Assembly: GCA_963664065.1 (NCBI GenBank) | Contig: OY760942.1 | Span: forward strand, 2,812,443-2,876,442 | DNA from: JABDJL01 sp963664065 | GTDB lineage: Bacteria; Pseudomonadota; Gammaproteobacteria; Xanthomonadales; SZUA-36 | Length of the DNA: 64,000 bases | Direction of reading: 5' to 3' | In this document: positions 1 through 8,407 of the stretch, piece after piece | Position numbering within the stretch: the stretch's first letter is position 1 | How the letters are laid out: the number at the start of each line of letters is the position of its first letter | Made by a program: the position numbers and the translations under genes | The notes under the pieces: model-generated | Told to the model about the DNA's origin: nothing | The model's database searches: none | What the model saw: only the letters and a program-made list of their open reading frames with translations

Positions 1-1
1 A

Positions 2-94
2 GACATCATGGAAGCTGTCGGATTCAGGGTTAATATGATGAACAACAGGTTCCAATTGCTGGACCAGGTAAAACTCACTTATGCAGTCAATTAG
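2..94 (+). CDS. lptC: LptC, C-terminal end (partial)
   Basis: The open frame entering the window ends at a TAG at 92-94 and overlaps the lptA start by 14 bases. Its last residues (NNRFQLLDQVKLTYAVN) resemble the end of LptC, the inner-membrane-anchored periplasmic bridge that takes LPS from LptBFG and passes it to LptA. The identification rests on position directly before lptA-lptB, the usual order, and on this short tail; only about 30 residues are visible. Confidence 0.7.
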   Translation, partial: DIMEAVGFRVNMMNNRFQLLDQVKLTYAVN

Positions 95-623
95 TAAAAT
101 CCTGTTTGTTCTGAGCGGTTTCATCCTGATTCCTGCGGCGATGGCGCTCGAGTCTGACCGCCAGCAACCGCTGGAGGTGAATGCAGATTCCACTGATGGA
201 ATGCTGGGTGACGGTATCACCACGCTAAGCGGCCACGTTGAAATCAGGCAGGGTACTTTATTGATTCGCGCTGACCGTGCCGAAGTTGATAAGACTGACG
301 GAAAGGTGCATCAGATCACGCTGACTGGTAACACGGCTTCCCTGCAACAGGAAATCGAGGATCAGGGCCTGGTAAGGGCCCGGGCCCGCAGCATTGAATA
401 CAAGGTCAGCACTGGCATGGTAATCCTCTCAGGTGAGGCCGAAGTCAAGCACCCCCAGTACGAGGTCAGCGGTGAGCAATTGCGCTATGACCTCAACCTT
501 CAGCACTTCGAAGGAAACGGCAGCAAGGATGGCAATGGACGGGTCCACATACGTCTCGATCCGGAAGTGGCGCCCGAAACACCTGATGAACCACCCGATA
601 CCGACCAGGAAACGGACTCCTAG
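81..623 (+). CDS. lptA: LptA, periplasmic LPS transport bridge protein
   Basis: A 180-residue protein with an N-terminal signal peptide (hydrophobic stretch about residues 7-20, likely cleaved after AMA near residue 22) followed by an OstA/LptA beta-jellyroll domain. The sequence PLEVNADSTDGMLGDG and repeated strands such as LSGHVEIRQGTLLIRADRAEVD are typical of LptA. The protein forms the periplasmic filament between LptC and LptD/E carrying LPS to the outer membrane. It overlaps lptC and lies 11 bases before lptB, so the three are very probably one transcript. The acidic tail (about residues 160-180, rich in D, E and P) is a lineage-specific extension. Confidence 0.93.
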   Translation: MQSISKILFVLSGFILIPAAMALESDRQQPLEVNADSTDGMLGDGITTLSGHVEIRQGTLLIRADRAEVDKTDGKVHQITLTGNTASLQQEIEDQGLVRARARSIEYKVSTGMVILSGEAEVKHPQYEVSGEQLRYDLNLQHFEGNGSKDGNGRVHIRLDPEVAPETPDEPPDTDQETDS

Positions 624-634
624 GGCTGTACGGA

Positions 635-1354
635 ATGCTGCTTGCTGAAAACCTGCACAAGTCCTACCGAAAAAGGCAGGTGGTGCGCGGCGTCAGTATC
701 CAGGTCGAACCCGGTCAAGTGGTTGGACTTCTGGGCCCGAATGGTGCCGGCAAAACCACATGTTTTTATATGATTGTCGGTTTGATTCCAGCTGCAAAAG
801 GCACCATCACGGTTGATAATATTGACGTGACACATGAGCCGGTCAATGTTCGTGCAAAACTCGGGGTGGGTTATCTTCCACAGGAGGCATCTATATTCCG
901 AAAGCTGTCAGTCAGTGACAATGTGCTTTCCATACTCGAAATGCGCAACGACCTGGACGAAGACGGACGTGCTGAAACACTCCAGTCACTGCTTGAAGAA
1001 CTTGGCGTTTCACACCTGGCAGACCAGCAGGGAATCAGCCTTTCCGGAGGCGAACGCAGGCGTGTAGAGATTGCGCGCGCATTGGCTGCGAAGCCAAGGT
1101 TTATCCTCCTCGACGAACCATTTGCAGGCATTGACCCAATCTCTGTAGTTGAAATTCAACGCATAGTGGAACACCTGATCGATCGCGATATCGGTGTATT
1201 GATCACCGATCATAACGTCCGGGAAACGCTGGGCATCTGCCACCACGCCTACATTCTTAACGACGGCACCGTGCTTGCGGAAGGTGAACCGGACACCGTT
1301 CTTGCCAACGAGGACGTGCGAAACGTGTACCTTGGCAGGGAATTTCGCCTGTAA
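635..1354 (+). CDS. lptB: LptB, LPS export ABC transporter ATPase
   Basis: A 239-residue ABC ATPase. Walker A is GPNGAGKTT (about residues 34-42), the Q-loop follows in YLPQEASIF, the signature is LSGGERRR and Walker B is FILLDEPFAG, with the switch His in ITDHN. These features and the ending YLGREFRL are characteristic of LptB, which powers LPS extraction from the inner membrane with LptF/G. Length matches the family (about 240). It sits between lptA and rpoN, the normal gammaproteobacterial order. Confidence 0.97.
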   Translation: MLLAENLHKSYRKRQVVRGVSIQVEPGQVVGLLGPNGAGKTTCFYMIVGLIPAAKGTITVDNIDVTHEPVNVRAKLGVGYLPQEASIFRKLSVSDNVLSILEMRNDLDEDGRAETLQSLLEELGVSHLADQQGISLSGGERRRVEIARALAAKPRFILLDEPFAGIDPISVVEIQRIVEHLIDRDIGVLITDHNVRETLGICHHAYILNDGTVLAEGEPDTVLANEDVRNVYLGREFRL

Positions 1355-1379
1355 CAGCCGCTTCAAAGATTCACTATTG

Positions 1380-2831
1380 ATGGCTAATCAGTCCCTTCAA
1401 CTAAGACTCACACAAAAACTTGCGCTCGCTCCGCAGTTACAACAGGCCATCCGGCTGTTACAACTGAATCGAATCGAGCTGCGCGAGTACATCCAGGAAG
1501 CGGTCGATGCCAATCCCTTGCTGGACCATGACGACGGTACCGGTGAAGTTGAAACACAAAACCAGGATTCTGGCGCCGCCGAATCCAGTGATCTTCAGGA
1601 CAGCCCGGAGCCGGATTACAGTTCCATCGATGATTATGGCTGGCAGGCAGAAACAGGCGGGGGCGAATGGAGGGATCAAAGCCAGTACGGCGGTGACTTT
1701 CTTGAGCCGCAGATACCGGACCAATCCACCGGCTCACTGCGTGAACACCTATTATGGCAAATCAACCTGGGGCATTTCAGTGACAGCGATGCAGCCATCG
1801 CAGCTGGCATTGTTTATGCGCTGGACGATGACGGTTTTCTGGAAGACAGCATTCATGATATTTGCTCGAGCCTGGCGCCGGACCGGCTGGTCGGGGAAGA
1901 TGAAGTCCTCGCCGTATTGCACAGAATTCAACGAATGGAGCCCGTTGGTGTTGCCAGCCGTGACCCGGCGGAATGCATCCGCGTTCAGCTTTCATCCCTG
2001 CCTTCCGGAACAGCTGGCACAGAATTGGCGCGCCGCCTGGCGCGTGATTTTCTCGACCTGGTCGCCGACGGCGAATTTTCATTATTGCGCAAGGAGACAG
2101 GCGCCTCGGATGAAGCACTGCATACTGCGATTGACCTTATTCGCGGGCTTGAACCACGGCCGGGTGCCCGTTTTGATAACCGGCACGACGAATACCTGGT
2201 ACCGGATGTTTATGTAAGTCAGAACGAGGGTGAATGGGTGACCTCGCTAAGCCCGGATAATGATCCGAAACTGAAGCTGAACAACTATTACATCAAGTTG
2301 CTTCGTCAGGCTGGTGGTGAGGACAAGAATTATCTCGATGGCCGCCTGCAGGAGGCCCGCTGGCTGCTTTCCAGCCTGGAACTCAGAAACCGTACCCTGC
2401 TGAAAGTTACACAATGCATAGTCGAACAACAGGAAGAATTCCTGGATAAGGGCGACATCGCTATGAAGCCGCTGATTCTCAAGGACGTTGCCGACCTTGT
2501 AGGCGTGCATGAATCAACAGTTTCCCGGGCCACAACGCGAAAATACATGCTCACACCCAGGGGTTTATTCGAACTCAAATACTTCTTTTCCAGCCATGTT
2601 CGAACCATGAATGGAGCCATTATCAGTGCCACAGCAGTTAAAGCCAGGATACAGATACTGATCGATAACGAACCACAAACAAGCCCACTGAGCGACCAGG
2701 AAATTTCCACTTTGCTACGCGAGGCCGGCGTACGTGCGGCCAGGCGTACGATTGCCAAATATCGCGAATCTCTGGGAATTGGCTCTTCAAGCGAACGCAG
2801 GCGTGCTTATCGAAGGCTTGCCCGACACTAG
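1380..2831 (+). CDS. rpoN: RNA polymerase sigma-54 factor
   Basis: A 483-residue sigma-54. The start at ATG 1380 gives the canonical N-terminus MANQSLQLRLTQKLALAPQLQQ, the Gln/Leu-rich region I bound by enhancer-binding activators; an upstream in-frame ATG at 1275 would lie inside lptB and is rejected. An acidic linker (about residues 50-105) is followed by the core-binding region and, near the end, the RpoN box containing ARRTIAKYRESL, which contacts the -24 promoter element. Sigma-54 directs nitrogen, motility and envelope genes. The downstream hpf-ptsN-rapZ-ptsO order is classical. Confidence 0.97.
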   Translation: MANQSLQLRLTQKLALAPQLQQAIRLLQLNRIELREYIQEAVDANPLLDHDDGTGEVETQNQDSGAAESSDLQDSPEPDYSSIDDYGWQAETGGGEWRDQSQYGGDFLEPQIPDQSTGSLREHLLWQINLGHFSDSDAAIAAGIVYALDDDGFLEDSIHDICSSLAPDRLVGEDEVLAVLHRIQRMEPVGVASRDPAECIRVQLSSLPSGTAGTELARRLARDFLDLVADGEFSLLRKETGASDEALHTAIDLIRGLEPRPGARFDNRHDEYLVPDVYVSQNEGEWVTSLSPDNDPKLKLNNYYIKLLRQAGGEDKNYLDGRLQEARWLLSSLELRNRTLLKVTQCIVEQQEEFLDKGDIAMKPLILKDVADLVGVHESTVSRATTRKYMLTPRGLFELKYFFSSHVRTMNGAIISATAVKARIQILIDNEPQTSPLSDQEISTLLREAGVRAARRTIAKYRESLGIGSSSERRRAYRRLARH

Positions 2832-2999
2832 GAAACACCCGTGAGGGGGTATAGAATCAGCGTATGGCCCCTAGAAATTCCGATGGTCAGAACAAGGGAA
2901 TCTTTCCTGACCAGAATCAACAGCCCCATATCCTGGATAATTAAGACTGCTGACAGATAAAGGCATTCTTCGATTGGCATTAGTGAAAGGAGACAGATA

Positions 3000-3323
3000 A
3001 TGCAACTCAACATTACTGGCCATCACGTAGAAATTACTCCATCACTACGAGCTTATGTGACAGAAAAAATGCAACGCCTGTCCAGGCACTTCGACCACGT
3101 GATCTCTATCAACGTTATCCTAAAGATCGAGAAGCTTGAGCAGTTGGCCGAAGGCACGGTCAATGCCGGTGGTAAAACCCTGTTCGCGACCGATACTGCT
3201 ATGGATATGTATGCGGCTATTGACGGATTGGTAGACAAACTCGACCGGCAGGTTCGAAGACTCAAGGACCGCCTCAGGGATCATCACCATTCCAAGCCGG
3301 AACAACTCGCGTCCGGTCTCTGA
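3000..3323 (+). CDS. hpf: Ribosome hibernation promoting factor, short form
   Basis: A 107-residue protein starting MQLNITGHHVEITPSLRAYV, matching the short HPF/YfiA family that binds the 30S decoding region and promotes 100S ribosome dimers in stationary phase. The ATG is preceded by a strong AAAGGAG at 2986-2992. The 168-base gap after rpoN contains an inverted repeat (TGGTCAG at 2884-2890 and CTGACCA at 2907-2913), a possible weak hairpin, but no clear promoter. The length is that of the short, non-fused class. Confidence 0.95.
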   Translation: MQLNITGHHVEITPSLRAYVTEKMQRLSRHFDHVISINVILKIEKLEQLAEGTVNAGGKTLFATDTAMDMYAAIDGLVDKLDRQVRRLKDRLRDHHHSKPEQLASGL

Positions 3324-3370
3324 CCTGACCGTATAACCAGCGTAAACAAAAGCCAAAAAGAAGCCCAAAC

Positions 3371-3826
3371 ATGCTAGTCAGTGATTTGCTAAGTCCCGAA
3401 CGCGTTTTACCCCGGGTTCGCATCAGTAGCAAGAAAAAGCTGCTCGAACTGGTCAGCGAAGCGCTGGTGCAAAATGACGAATCACTGAATTCAAGGGAGG
3501 TTTTCAAATCGCTTTGTGCCCGCGAGAACCTTGGAAGTACAGGTCTGGGCAATGGCGTTGCAATTCCCCACGGCAGGGTCAACGGCAGTTCAGCAGTACA
3601 AGCTGTATTTGTACGCCTTTCCAAGCCACTGGCCTTTGACGCCATTGATGGCGAGCCCGTCGACCTGTTATTTGCGCTGGCAGTGCCCGAAAATTGCACC
3701 AGCGATCACCTGAAACTCCTTGCACAGATTGCCGAGCGATTCACCGATGAGGAATTACTCAAAAAACTGCGTTCCGCTGAGGACGCCAATGAATTAATTG
3801 ATTTGCTTTCCAGCAAGCAGCACTGA
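3371..3826 (+). CDS. ptsN: Nitrogen PTS regulatory EIIA protein
   Basis: A 151-residue EIIA-Ntr. The phosphorylatable His is His67 in GNGVAIPHGRV. The protein is the end receptor of the nitrogen phosphotransferase chain (EI-Ntr to NPr to EIIA-Ntr) and in relatives regulates K+ uptake, sigma-54 and envelope genes rather than sugar transport. The companion genes ptsO and an enzyme I gene lie just downstream, so all three phosphotransfer partners are in the window. Confidence 0.95.
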   Translation: MLVSDLLSPERVLPRVRISSKKKLLELVSEALVQNDESLNSREVFKSLCARENLGSTGLGNGVAIPHGRVNGSSAVQAVFVRLSKPLAFDAIDGEPVDLLFALAVPENCTSDHLKLLAQIAERFTDEELLKKLRSAEDANELIDLLSSKQH

Positions 3827-3856
3827 AATACTGGTGCCTGGCTACAAAATTTGCAT

Positions 3857-3924
3857 CTAGTACTCCTTCAAGGTGATAACTGAGGATTCAGAGGCACCAA
3901 GTTATCACCTTGAAGGAGTACTAG
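3857..3924 (+). promoter_or_regulatory. Perfect 25-bp inverted repeat covering the rapZ ribosome-binding site
   Basis: The arms 3857-3881 and 3900-3924 are exact reverse complements over 25 bases, separated by an 18-base loop. The right arm contains AAGGAG (3913-3918), correctly spaced for a TTG start at 3926; the left arm contains the complementary CTCCTT. In RNA this would form a very stable stem hiding that ribosome site. In addition AGGCACCA in the loop (3892-3899) is complementary to TGGTGCCT at 3832-3839 just after ptsN, which would allow a pseudoknot. There is no T-tract, so it is not a typical terminator. Function is inferred. Confidence 0.7.
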
Positions 3925-3925
3925 G

Positions 3926-4816
3926 TTGCCAGGAGATTTGACGGTTATGCCCGCAGCTGATCAACACGTGATCATCGTCAGCGGACTTTCCGGTGGAGGC
4001 AAGTCCACCGCCCTTAATGCCCTGGAAGACCTCGGTTATTATTGCATTGACAACCTGCCCGCGGCCTTACTGAATAAATTTGCACCTCAGATTAAGGCAG
4101 ATCCGCAGCTGTACGAAAAAGTCGCACTTGGCATCGATGCCAGGGCCCGTGGTTCAGACCTGAAAGAAATTCCGGCGTGGATGGAACAGGTCAATAACGA
4201 AGGCCTGAACTGCGAATTGCTGTTTTTGAGCGCCGATCGCAGCACCCTGATCAAGCGATTCAGCGAAACCCGCCGGCGCCACCCCCTGACGAAAGGTGAG
4301 CAGGTGCTGCCCGACGCCATCACCAGGGAAATGGAAATGCTTGAGCCTTTGCGGGAGCGGGCCAATTGGGTTATCGACAGTACCGATACCAATATTCACC
4401 AACTTCGACGCCAGGTATGGAATTGTGTGGGTCCGGGCATAAAAGGCATGACTATTGTGCTCGAATCTTTTGCTTTTAAGCATGGTGTACCGCCAGACGT
4501 TGATTTTGTTTTCGATGCGCGAAATCTCCCCAACCCTTACTGGCAAACAGAACTGAGAGAATTTACCGGACAGGATCCGCGAATCCGGGAATGGTTGGAA
4601 CAGCACGAGGAGGTCAGCAGGATGGCCGGTGACATACTGACCTTTCTCAAGGACTGGCTGCCCGGATTTGAAGAAGCTCAGCGCAGTTACGTGACCGTCG
4701 GAATAGGCTGCACCGGTGGGCGGCATCGTTCGGTTTACCTCGTTGAACGACTGTCAGAATCGCTACGGGATCACTTTCCGGAAGTTCTTGCAGATCACAG
4801 GGAGTTAAAAAAGTGA
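3926..4816 (+). CDS. rapZ: RapZ, RNase adapter / P-loop nucleotide-binding protein
   Basis: A P-loop protein with Walker A GLSGGGKST near the N-terminus and the C-terminal domain ending in GIGCTGGRHRSVYLVERL, both hallmarks of RapZ (YvcJ family). In enterobacteria RapZ senses glucosamine-6-phosphate and steers RNase E to sRNA GlmZ. Two starts are possible: TTG 3926 (296 residues, AAGGAG 7 bases upstream but inside the inverted repeat) or ATG 3947 (289 residues, AGGAG at 3931-3935 outside the stem). The ATG start gives MPAADQHVIIVSG, closer to the family; the choice decides whether the hairpin blocks translation. Confidence 0.94.
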   Translation: MPGDLTVMPAADQHVIIVSGLSGGGKSTALNALEDLGYYCIDNLPAALLNKFAPQIKADPQLYEKVALGIDARARGSDLKEIPAWMEQVNNEGLNCELLFLSADRSTLIKRFSETRRRHPLTKGEQVLPDAITREMEMLEPLRERANWVIDSTDTNIHQLRRQVWNCVGPGIKGMTIVLESFAFKHGVPPDVDFVFDARNLPNPYWQTELREFTGQDPRIREWLEQHEEVSRMAGDILTFLKDWLPGFEEAQRSYVTVGIGCTGGRHRSVYLVERLSESLRDHFPEVLADHRELKK

Positions 4817-4869
4817 ACTTCCACGATATCCGGGCTGCAATTTACAGAATCATATCGGCAGATTCCTGA

Positions 4870-5142
4870 ATGGCCAGCGGACAAGTCACCATCCTGAACG
4901 AACTTGGACTGCACGCGCGGGCAGCCACGCGGCTGGTTGAATGCGCCAATGGTTTCAACTGCGAGGTGTGGTTCAAGAACGGGCAACGCCGGGTAGACGG
5001 TAAGTCCATCATGGCTCTGCTGACCCTGGCTGCCGGGCCGGGCATGCAACTGGAGATCGAGACTCTGGGCCCTGATGCCAGGCCGGCACTGGTGGCGTTG
5101 ACAGACTTGATCAAATCTGGTTTTGGAGAGCCCGAACTGTGA
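4870..5142 (+). CDS. ptsO: NPr, HPr-like phosphocarrier of the nitrogen PTS
   Basis: A 90-residue HPr-fold protein. The active His is His15 in NELGLHARAATRLV, and the regulatory-Ser region reads GKSIMALLTLAAGPG. It accepts phosphate from enzyme I and passes it to PtsN. It overlaps the next gene by four bases (GTGA at 5139-5142), implying translational coupling with the enzyme I gene. Confidence 0.94.
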   Translation: MASGQVTILNELGLHARAATRLVECANGFNCEVWFKNGQRRVDGKSIMALLTLAAGPGMQLEIETLGPDARPALVALTDLIKSGFGEPEL

Positions 5143-6893
5143 CTCTTGCACTCTCAGGCCATGTTGTAGTCGGCGGGATTGCAGTCGGCCAGACACACAT
5201 TATTCAGCGTAACGAGCTGGACATTGGTGAATTCCGCATCGAAGCCGGCCAGGTAGATGTGGAAATCAACAGACTGCGGCAAGCATTGCAATCAGCCGGT
5301 AAGCGACTTGAGGGTATTGCAATCCGGATCGGGGCGTCCGCCAGTAAAGCAGCCGAGGAGATCATACGCACACACATCATCATGCTGGCGGATTCAAACC
5401 TTGCCGATACAACTACCGGCTTTATCAATGACCAGCACTGCAACGCGGAATGGGCTTTGCAGCTTTACCTGGAGTCCCTGCTGGCAGAGTTTCGCAAAAT
5501 TGATGACGCCTACATTCGTAGCCGCGGTGATGATGTGGTTCAAGTGGTGAAAATGGTGCAGGAAATCCTCGCAACGGATCAATTGGACAAACCACTAAGC
5601 ACACTACCAGACCGTCTCGGACAGACCCTGGTAATTGCCACTGAATTGACGCCGGGCGAACTCGCCTCCTTGCACGAAAGAGGCGTCGCTGGTGTCATCA
5701 CCGAGCATGGCACCCCGCATTCGCATACGGCGATCCTGGCCCGCAGCCTGGGTATACCGACCGTGATGGGTGTACACAGGGCCCAGACGCTGATCCGGGA
5801 AAGCGAGCCACTAATACTCGATGGCCATTACGGGGTCGTGTTCGCGGATCCCGAAGAATCCATTCTCAAACATTACCTGCAAAAACAGGCCGAATCAGAT
5901 CGCTTTATTCAGTCACTGGAGGCGGTACGTAATCTACCGTCGGTAAGCCGTGACCAGCAGCCAATTCGCCTGATGGCCAATGCTGAGCGCCCCGAGGATT
6001 TGCAGATGGCCATGGACGCTGGCGCAGAAGGCGTGGGCCTGTTCCGCACAGAGTTCCTGTTTCTCAAAGGGCGCCCGCCGGACGAACAAAGCCAGTACCT
6101 GCAATACCGGGCAACGTTGGAAGCCGTAAACGGCGGTCGGCTAACCCTCCGCACCCTTGACCTGGGAGCTGACAAGAGCGCCGAAATGCTGGACTTTGAG
6201 GGGCTGCGCAGCAACCCGAATCCTGCACTCGGCCTGCGGGCAGTAAGACTCTGCCTGCGGGAACTGGAGCTGTTTAAAACCCAGTTGCGCGCCATCCTGC
6301 GCACCAGTGCCCACGGCCGGGTCAGCTGCCTGATTCCCATGCTGACCAGCGCACATGAAGTGCAGGCTGTACGCTCGCTGCTGGATGAAGCCAAGGAAGA
6401 ATTGCGCGATGAAGGTACTGACTTCGACGCCAATATGCCATTGGGAGGAATGATTGAAGTACCGGCAGCAGCGCTTGCCTTGCCGGAACTCAGCCGGCAA
6501 CTGGATTTCTTATCGATTGGTACCAATGACCTGATCCAGTATGCGTTGGCAACAGACCGGGTAGATGAACAGGTCGCCCATCTCTATGATCCGCAGCATC
6601 CTGGCGTCGTCCAATTATTGCTGCATATCTTCAGGTCGGCGGAAGACCTGGATATTCCGATATCTGTTTGCGGCGAACTTGCCGGCGACCGGCGTTTCAC
6701 ACGTCTGTTGCTGGCTCTGGGCCTGACCGAATTCAGCATGCAACCACGCAGTCTGTTGGAGGTTAAACAGGTCATCACCGAAACAGACGTTGCGCTGGCC
6801 GGTTCCTCACTGAAGGAGTGGCTGGAAAACTCGAACCGGATCGGTGAATCCTCTCTCACCCATTTCCTCGACACCGCCCAGGCGCAAAAATAA
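5139..6893 (+). CDS. ptsI: Phosphoenolpyruvate-protein phosphotransferase (enzyme I type)
   Basis: A 584-residue enzyme I. The N-terminal swivelling domain carries the active His196 in HGTPHSHTAIL; the C-terminal PEP-binding barrel has EGVGLFRTEFLF, LSIGTNDLIQYALATDR and the catalytic Cys in ISVCGELAGD. It autophosphorylates from PEP and donates to NPr. Unlike enterobacterial PtsP it has no N-terminal GAF domain, so it resembles sugar-type EI in length, but its coupling to ptsO indicates service to the nitrogen PTS. The start is GTG 5139. Confidence 0.93.
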   Translation: MTLALSGHVVVGGIAVGQTHIIQRNELDIGEFRIEAGQVDVEINRLRQALQSAGKRLEGIAIRIGASASKAAEEIIRTHIIMLADSNLADTTTGFINDQHCNAEWALQLYLESLLAEFRKIDDAYIRSRGDDVVQVVKMVQEILATDQLDKPLSTLPDRLGQTLVIATELTPGELASLHERGVAGVITEHGTPHSHTAILARSLGIPTVMGVHRAQTLIRESEPLILDGHYGVVFADPEESILKHYLQKQAESDRFIQSLEAVRNLPSVSRDQQPIRLMANAERPEDLQMAMDAGAEGVGLFRTEFLFLKGRPPDEQSQYLQYRATLEAVNGGRLTLRTLDLGADKSAEMLDFEGLRSNPNPALGLRAVRLCLRELELFKTQLRAILRTSAHGRVSCLIPMLTSAHEVQAVRSLLDEAKEELRDEGTDFDANMPLGGMIEVPAAALALPELSRQLDFLSIGTNDLIQYALATDRVDEQVAHLYDPQHPGVVQLLLHIFRSAEDLDIPISVCGELAGDRRFTRLLLALGLTEFSMQPRSLLEVKQVITETDVALAGSSLKEWLENSNRIGESSLTHFLDTAQAQK

Positions 6894-6902
6894 TTCTTTC
6901 CC

Positions 6903-6956
6903 GGTCGTTCAAAACGACCCTCAGCAAGAGCAAGGAAGCCGGACACATCATATAAT
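6903..6956 (+). promoter_or_regulatory. Short hairpin and -10-like element before mgtE
   Basis: The 142-base gap between the enzyme I gene and mgtE has a perfect 7-bp stem (6903-6909 with 6913-6919, loop CAA) just after the stop codon, not followed by T residues, and a consensus TATAAT at 6951-6956 about 80 bases before the mgtE ATG. No convincing -35 box is present at the usual distance. Suggestive of an mgtE promoter only. Confidence 0.35.
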
Positions 6957-7035
6957 AGCCTCACCCCGGCCTGGCCCGGGAATTCGAGCCTGGCTGCATT
7001 GCCGGCGCTGACCCCACTGAGAGCTTGTCGAAATC

Positions 7036-8400
7036 ATGCGCGACCATGCCATAGAAGACAAAACAGCACGACACCTCGAGCGATTGTCCGAGGCGCTGGA
7101 CAGTGGCGTCAAATCCCAGGTCGAACTGCTGATTAACAGCCTGTCCGGCGCCGAAATCGGCGATCTGCTGGAATCCCTGCCCCTGCCCAAGCGCCTGGTT
7201 GTCTGGGACCTGGTTGATACCGAACTCGACGGTGAAGTCTTGGTACAGGTTAACGACGAGGTACGCGCCGGCCTGATCCGTGACATGCCGGACGAGGAGT
7301 TGATCGAGGCTGTCGGGGACATGGACATCGATGACCTGGCGGACATTCTTGACGACCTGCCGGACGGGGTGACGCGTGAAGTGCTCAGGTCCATGGACAG
7401 GCAGGAGCGCGAGCGCCTTGAGCAAGTGCTTTCCTACCCGGAAGATTCAGCCGGCGGCCTGATGGACCCGGACGTGGTGACGGTCAGAGCTGATGTCAGT
7501 CTTGATGCGGTCCTGCGTTACCTTAGACTGCGTGGAGAACTGCCGGAAGACCTGGACAAGCTGTTTGTCGTCAACCGCAATGGCGAATACCTCGGCGACC
7601 TGAAGTTGTCGGACCTTCTGACCAACGAGCTTTCGCTGAACGTTCTGGAACTGATTGACAATTCAACATCTGCCATCCCGGTAGATATGCATGCCAGCCA
7701 GGTTTCCACTGAATTTGAACACCATGATTTGATTTCTGCACCGGTCATTGACACAAAAAACATCCTGGTTGGCCGCATCACCATCGATGACGTGGTGGAC
7801 GTCATTATTGAAGAAGCCGAGCACACGGTGCTGACCATGGCCGGTCTGGATGAGGAAGACGACATGTTTGCGCCCATCGTCCAATCCGCCAGGCGGCGCT
7901 GGGTCTGGCTGGGCGTTAACCTGGTGACCGCGTTGATGGCAGCCATGGTTTTATATGCCTTCGAACCGACGCTGGACCAGGTAGTCGCTACTGCCGTGCT
8001 TTTCCCGGTGGTCATGAGCATGGGCGGAATCGCCGGAACCCAGACTCTGACGCTCATGATCCGCGGTATGTCCACGGGACAGGTCAGTGCGCTGAATACC
8101 CCGGCGATGTTGCGCAAAGAACTGGCGGTGGGCGCGCTGAATGGTATTGTGTTTTCCATCATCATTGCGCTGATTGCCTACTACTGGTATGGCGATCTGG
8201 CACTCGGACTGGTGATGGCTGTAGCGATTCTGCTCAACCTGTTCGCCGGCGCGTTGGCAGGCGCCCTGATACCCGTGATGCTCAAGCGCATGTCCATAGA
8301 TCCGGCATTGGCGGGTGGTGTCGTACTGACAACGGTCACCGATGTAATCGGCATCCTCGCGTTCATTGGTCTGGCGACCTATATCCTGGTCGGCAACTGA
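7036..8400 (+). CDS. mgtE: MgtE-type magnesium transporter
   Basis: A 454-residue protein with MgtE architecture: an N-terminal superhelical MgtE_N domain (about residues 30-135), a pair of CBS domains (about 135-260) that gate the pore by sensing cytosolic Mg2+, a connecting helix, and five hydrophobic membrane spans (about 285-452). The motif MSMGGIAGTQTLTLMIRGM in the membrane part is typical. It stops 7 bases before the next gene, so the glycosyltransferase is likely co-transcribed, though no functional link is apparent. Confidence 0.95.
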   Translation: MRDHAIEDKTARHLERLSEALDSGVKSQVELLINSLSGAEIGDLLESLPLPKRLVVWDLVDTELDGEVLVQVNDEVRAGLIRDMPDEELIEAVGDMDIDDLADILDDLPDGVTREVLRSMDRQERERLEQVLSYPEDSAGGLMDPDVVTVRADVSLDAVLRYLRLRGELPEDLDKLFVVNRNGEYLGDLKLSDLLTNELSLNVLELIDNSTSAIPVDMHASQVSTEFEHHDLISAPVIDTKNILVGRITIDDVVDVIIEEAEHTVLTMAGLDEEDDMFAPIVQSARRRWVWLGVNLVTALMAAMVLYAFEPTLDQVVATAVLFPVVMSMGGIAGTQTLTLMIRGMSTGQVSALNTPAMLRKELAVGALNGIVFSIIIALIAYYWYGDLALGLVMAVAILLNLFAGALAGALIPVMLKRMSIDPALAGGVVLTTVTDVIGILAFIGLATYILVGN

Positions 8401-8407
8401 CCTCAGA

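Noticed and set aside
1010..1366. Antisense frames over lptB and rpoN
   Set aside because: They lie opposite well-identified conserved genes and show no own ribosome sites or domains.
3857..3924. Intrinsic terminator between ptsN and rapZ
   Set aside because: The stem is strong but lacks a T-run on either strand, and it contains the rapZ ribosome site. It is better treated as a regulatory or processing element.
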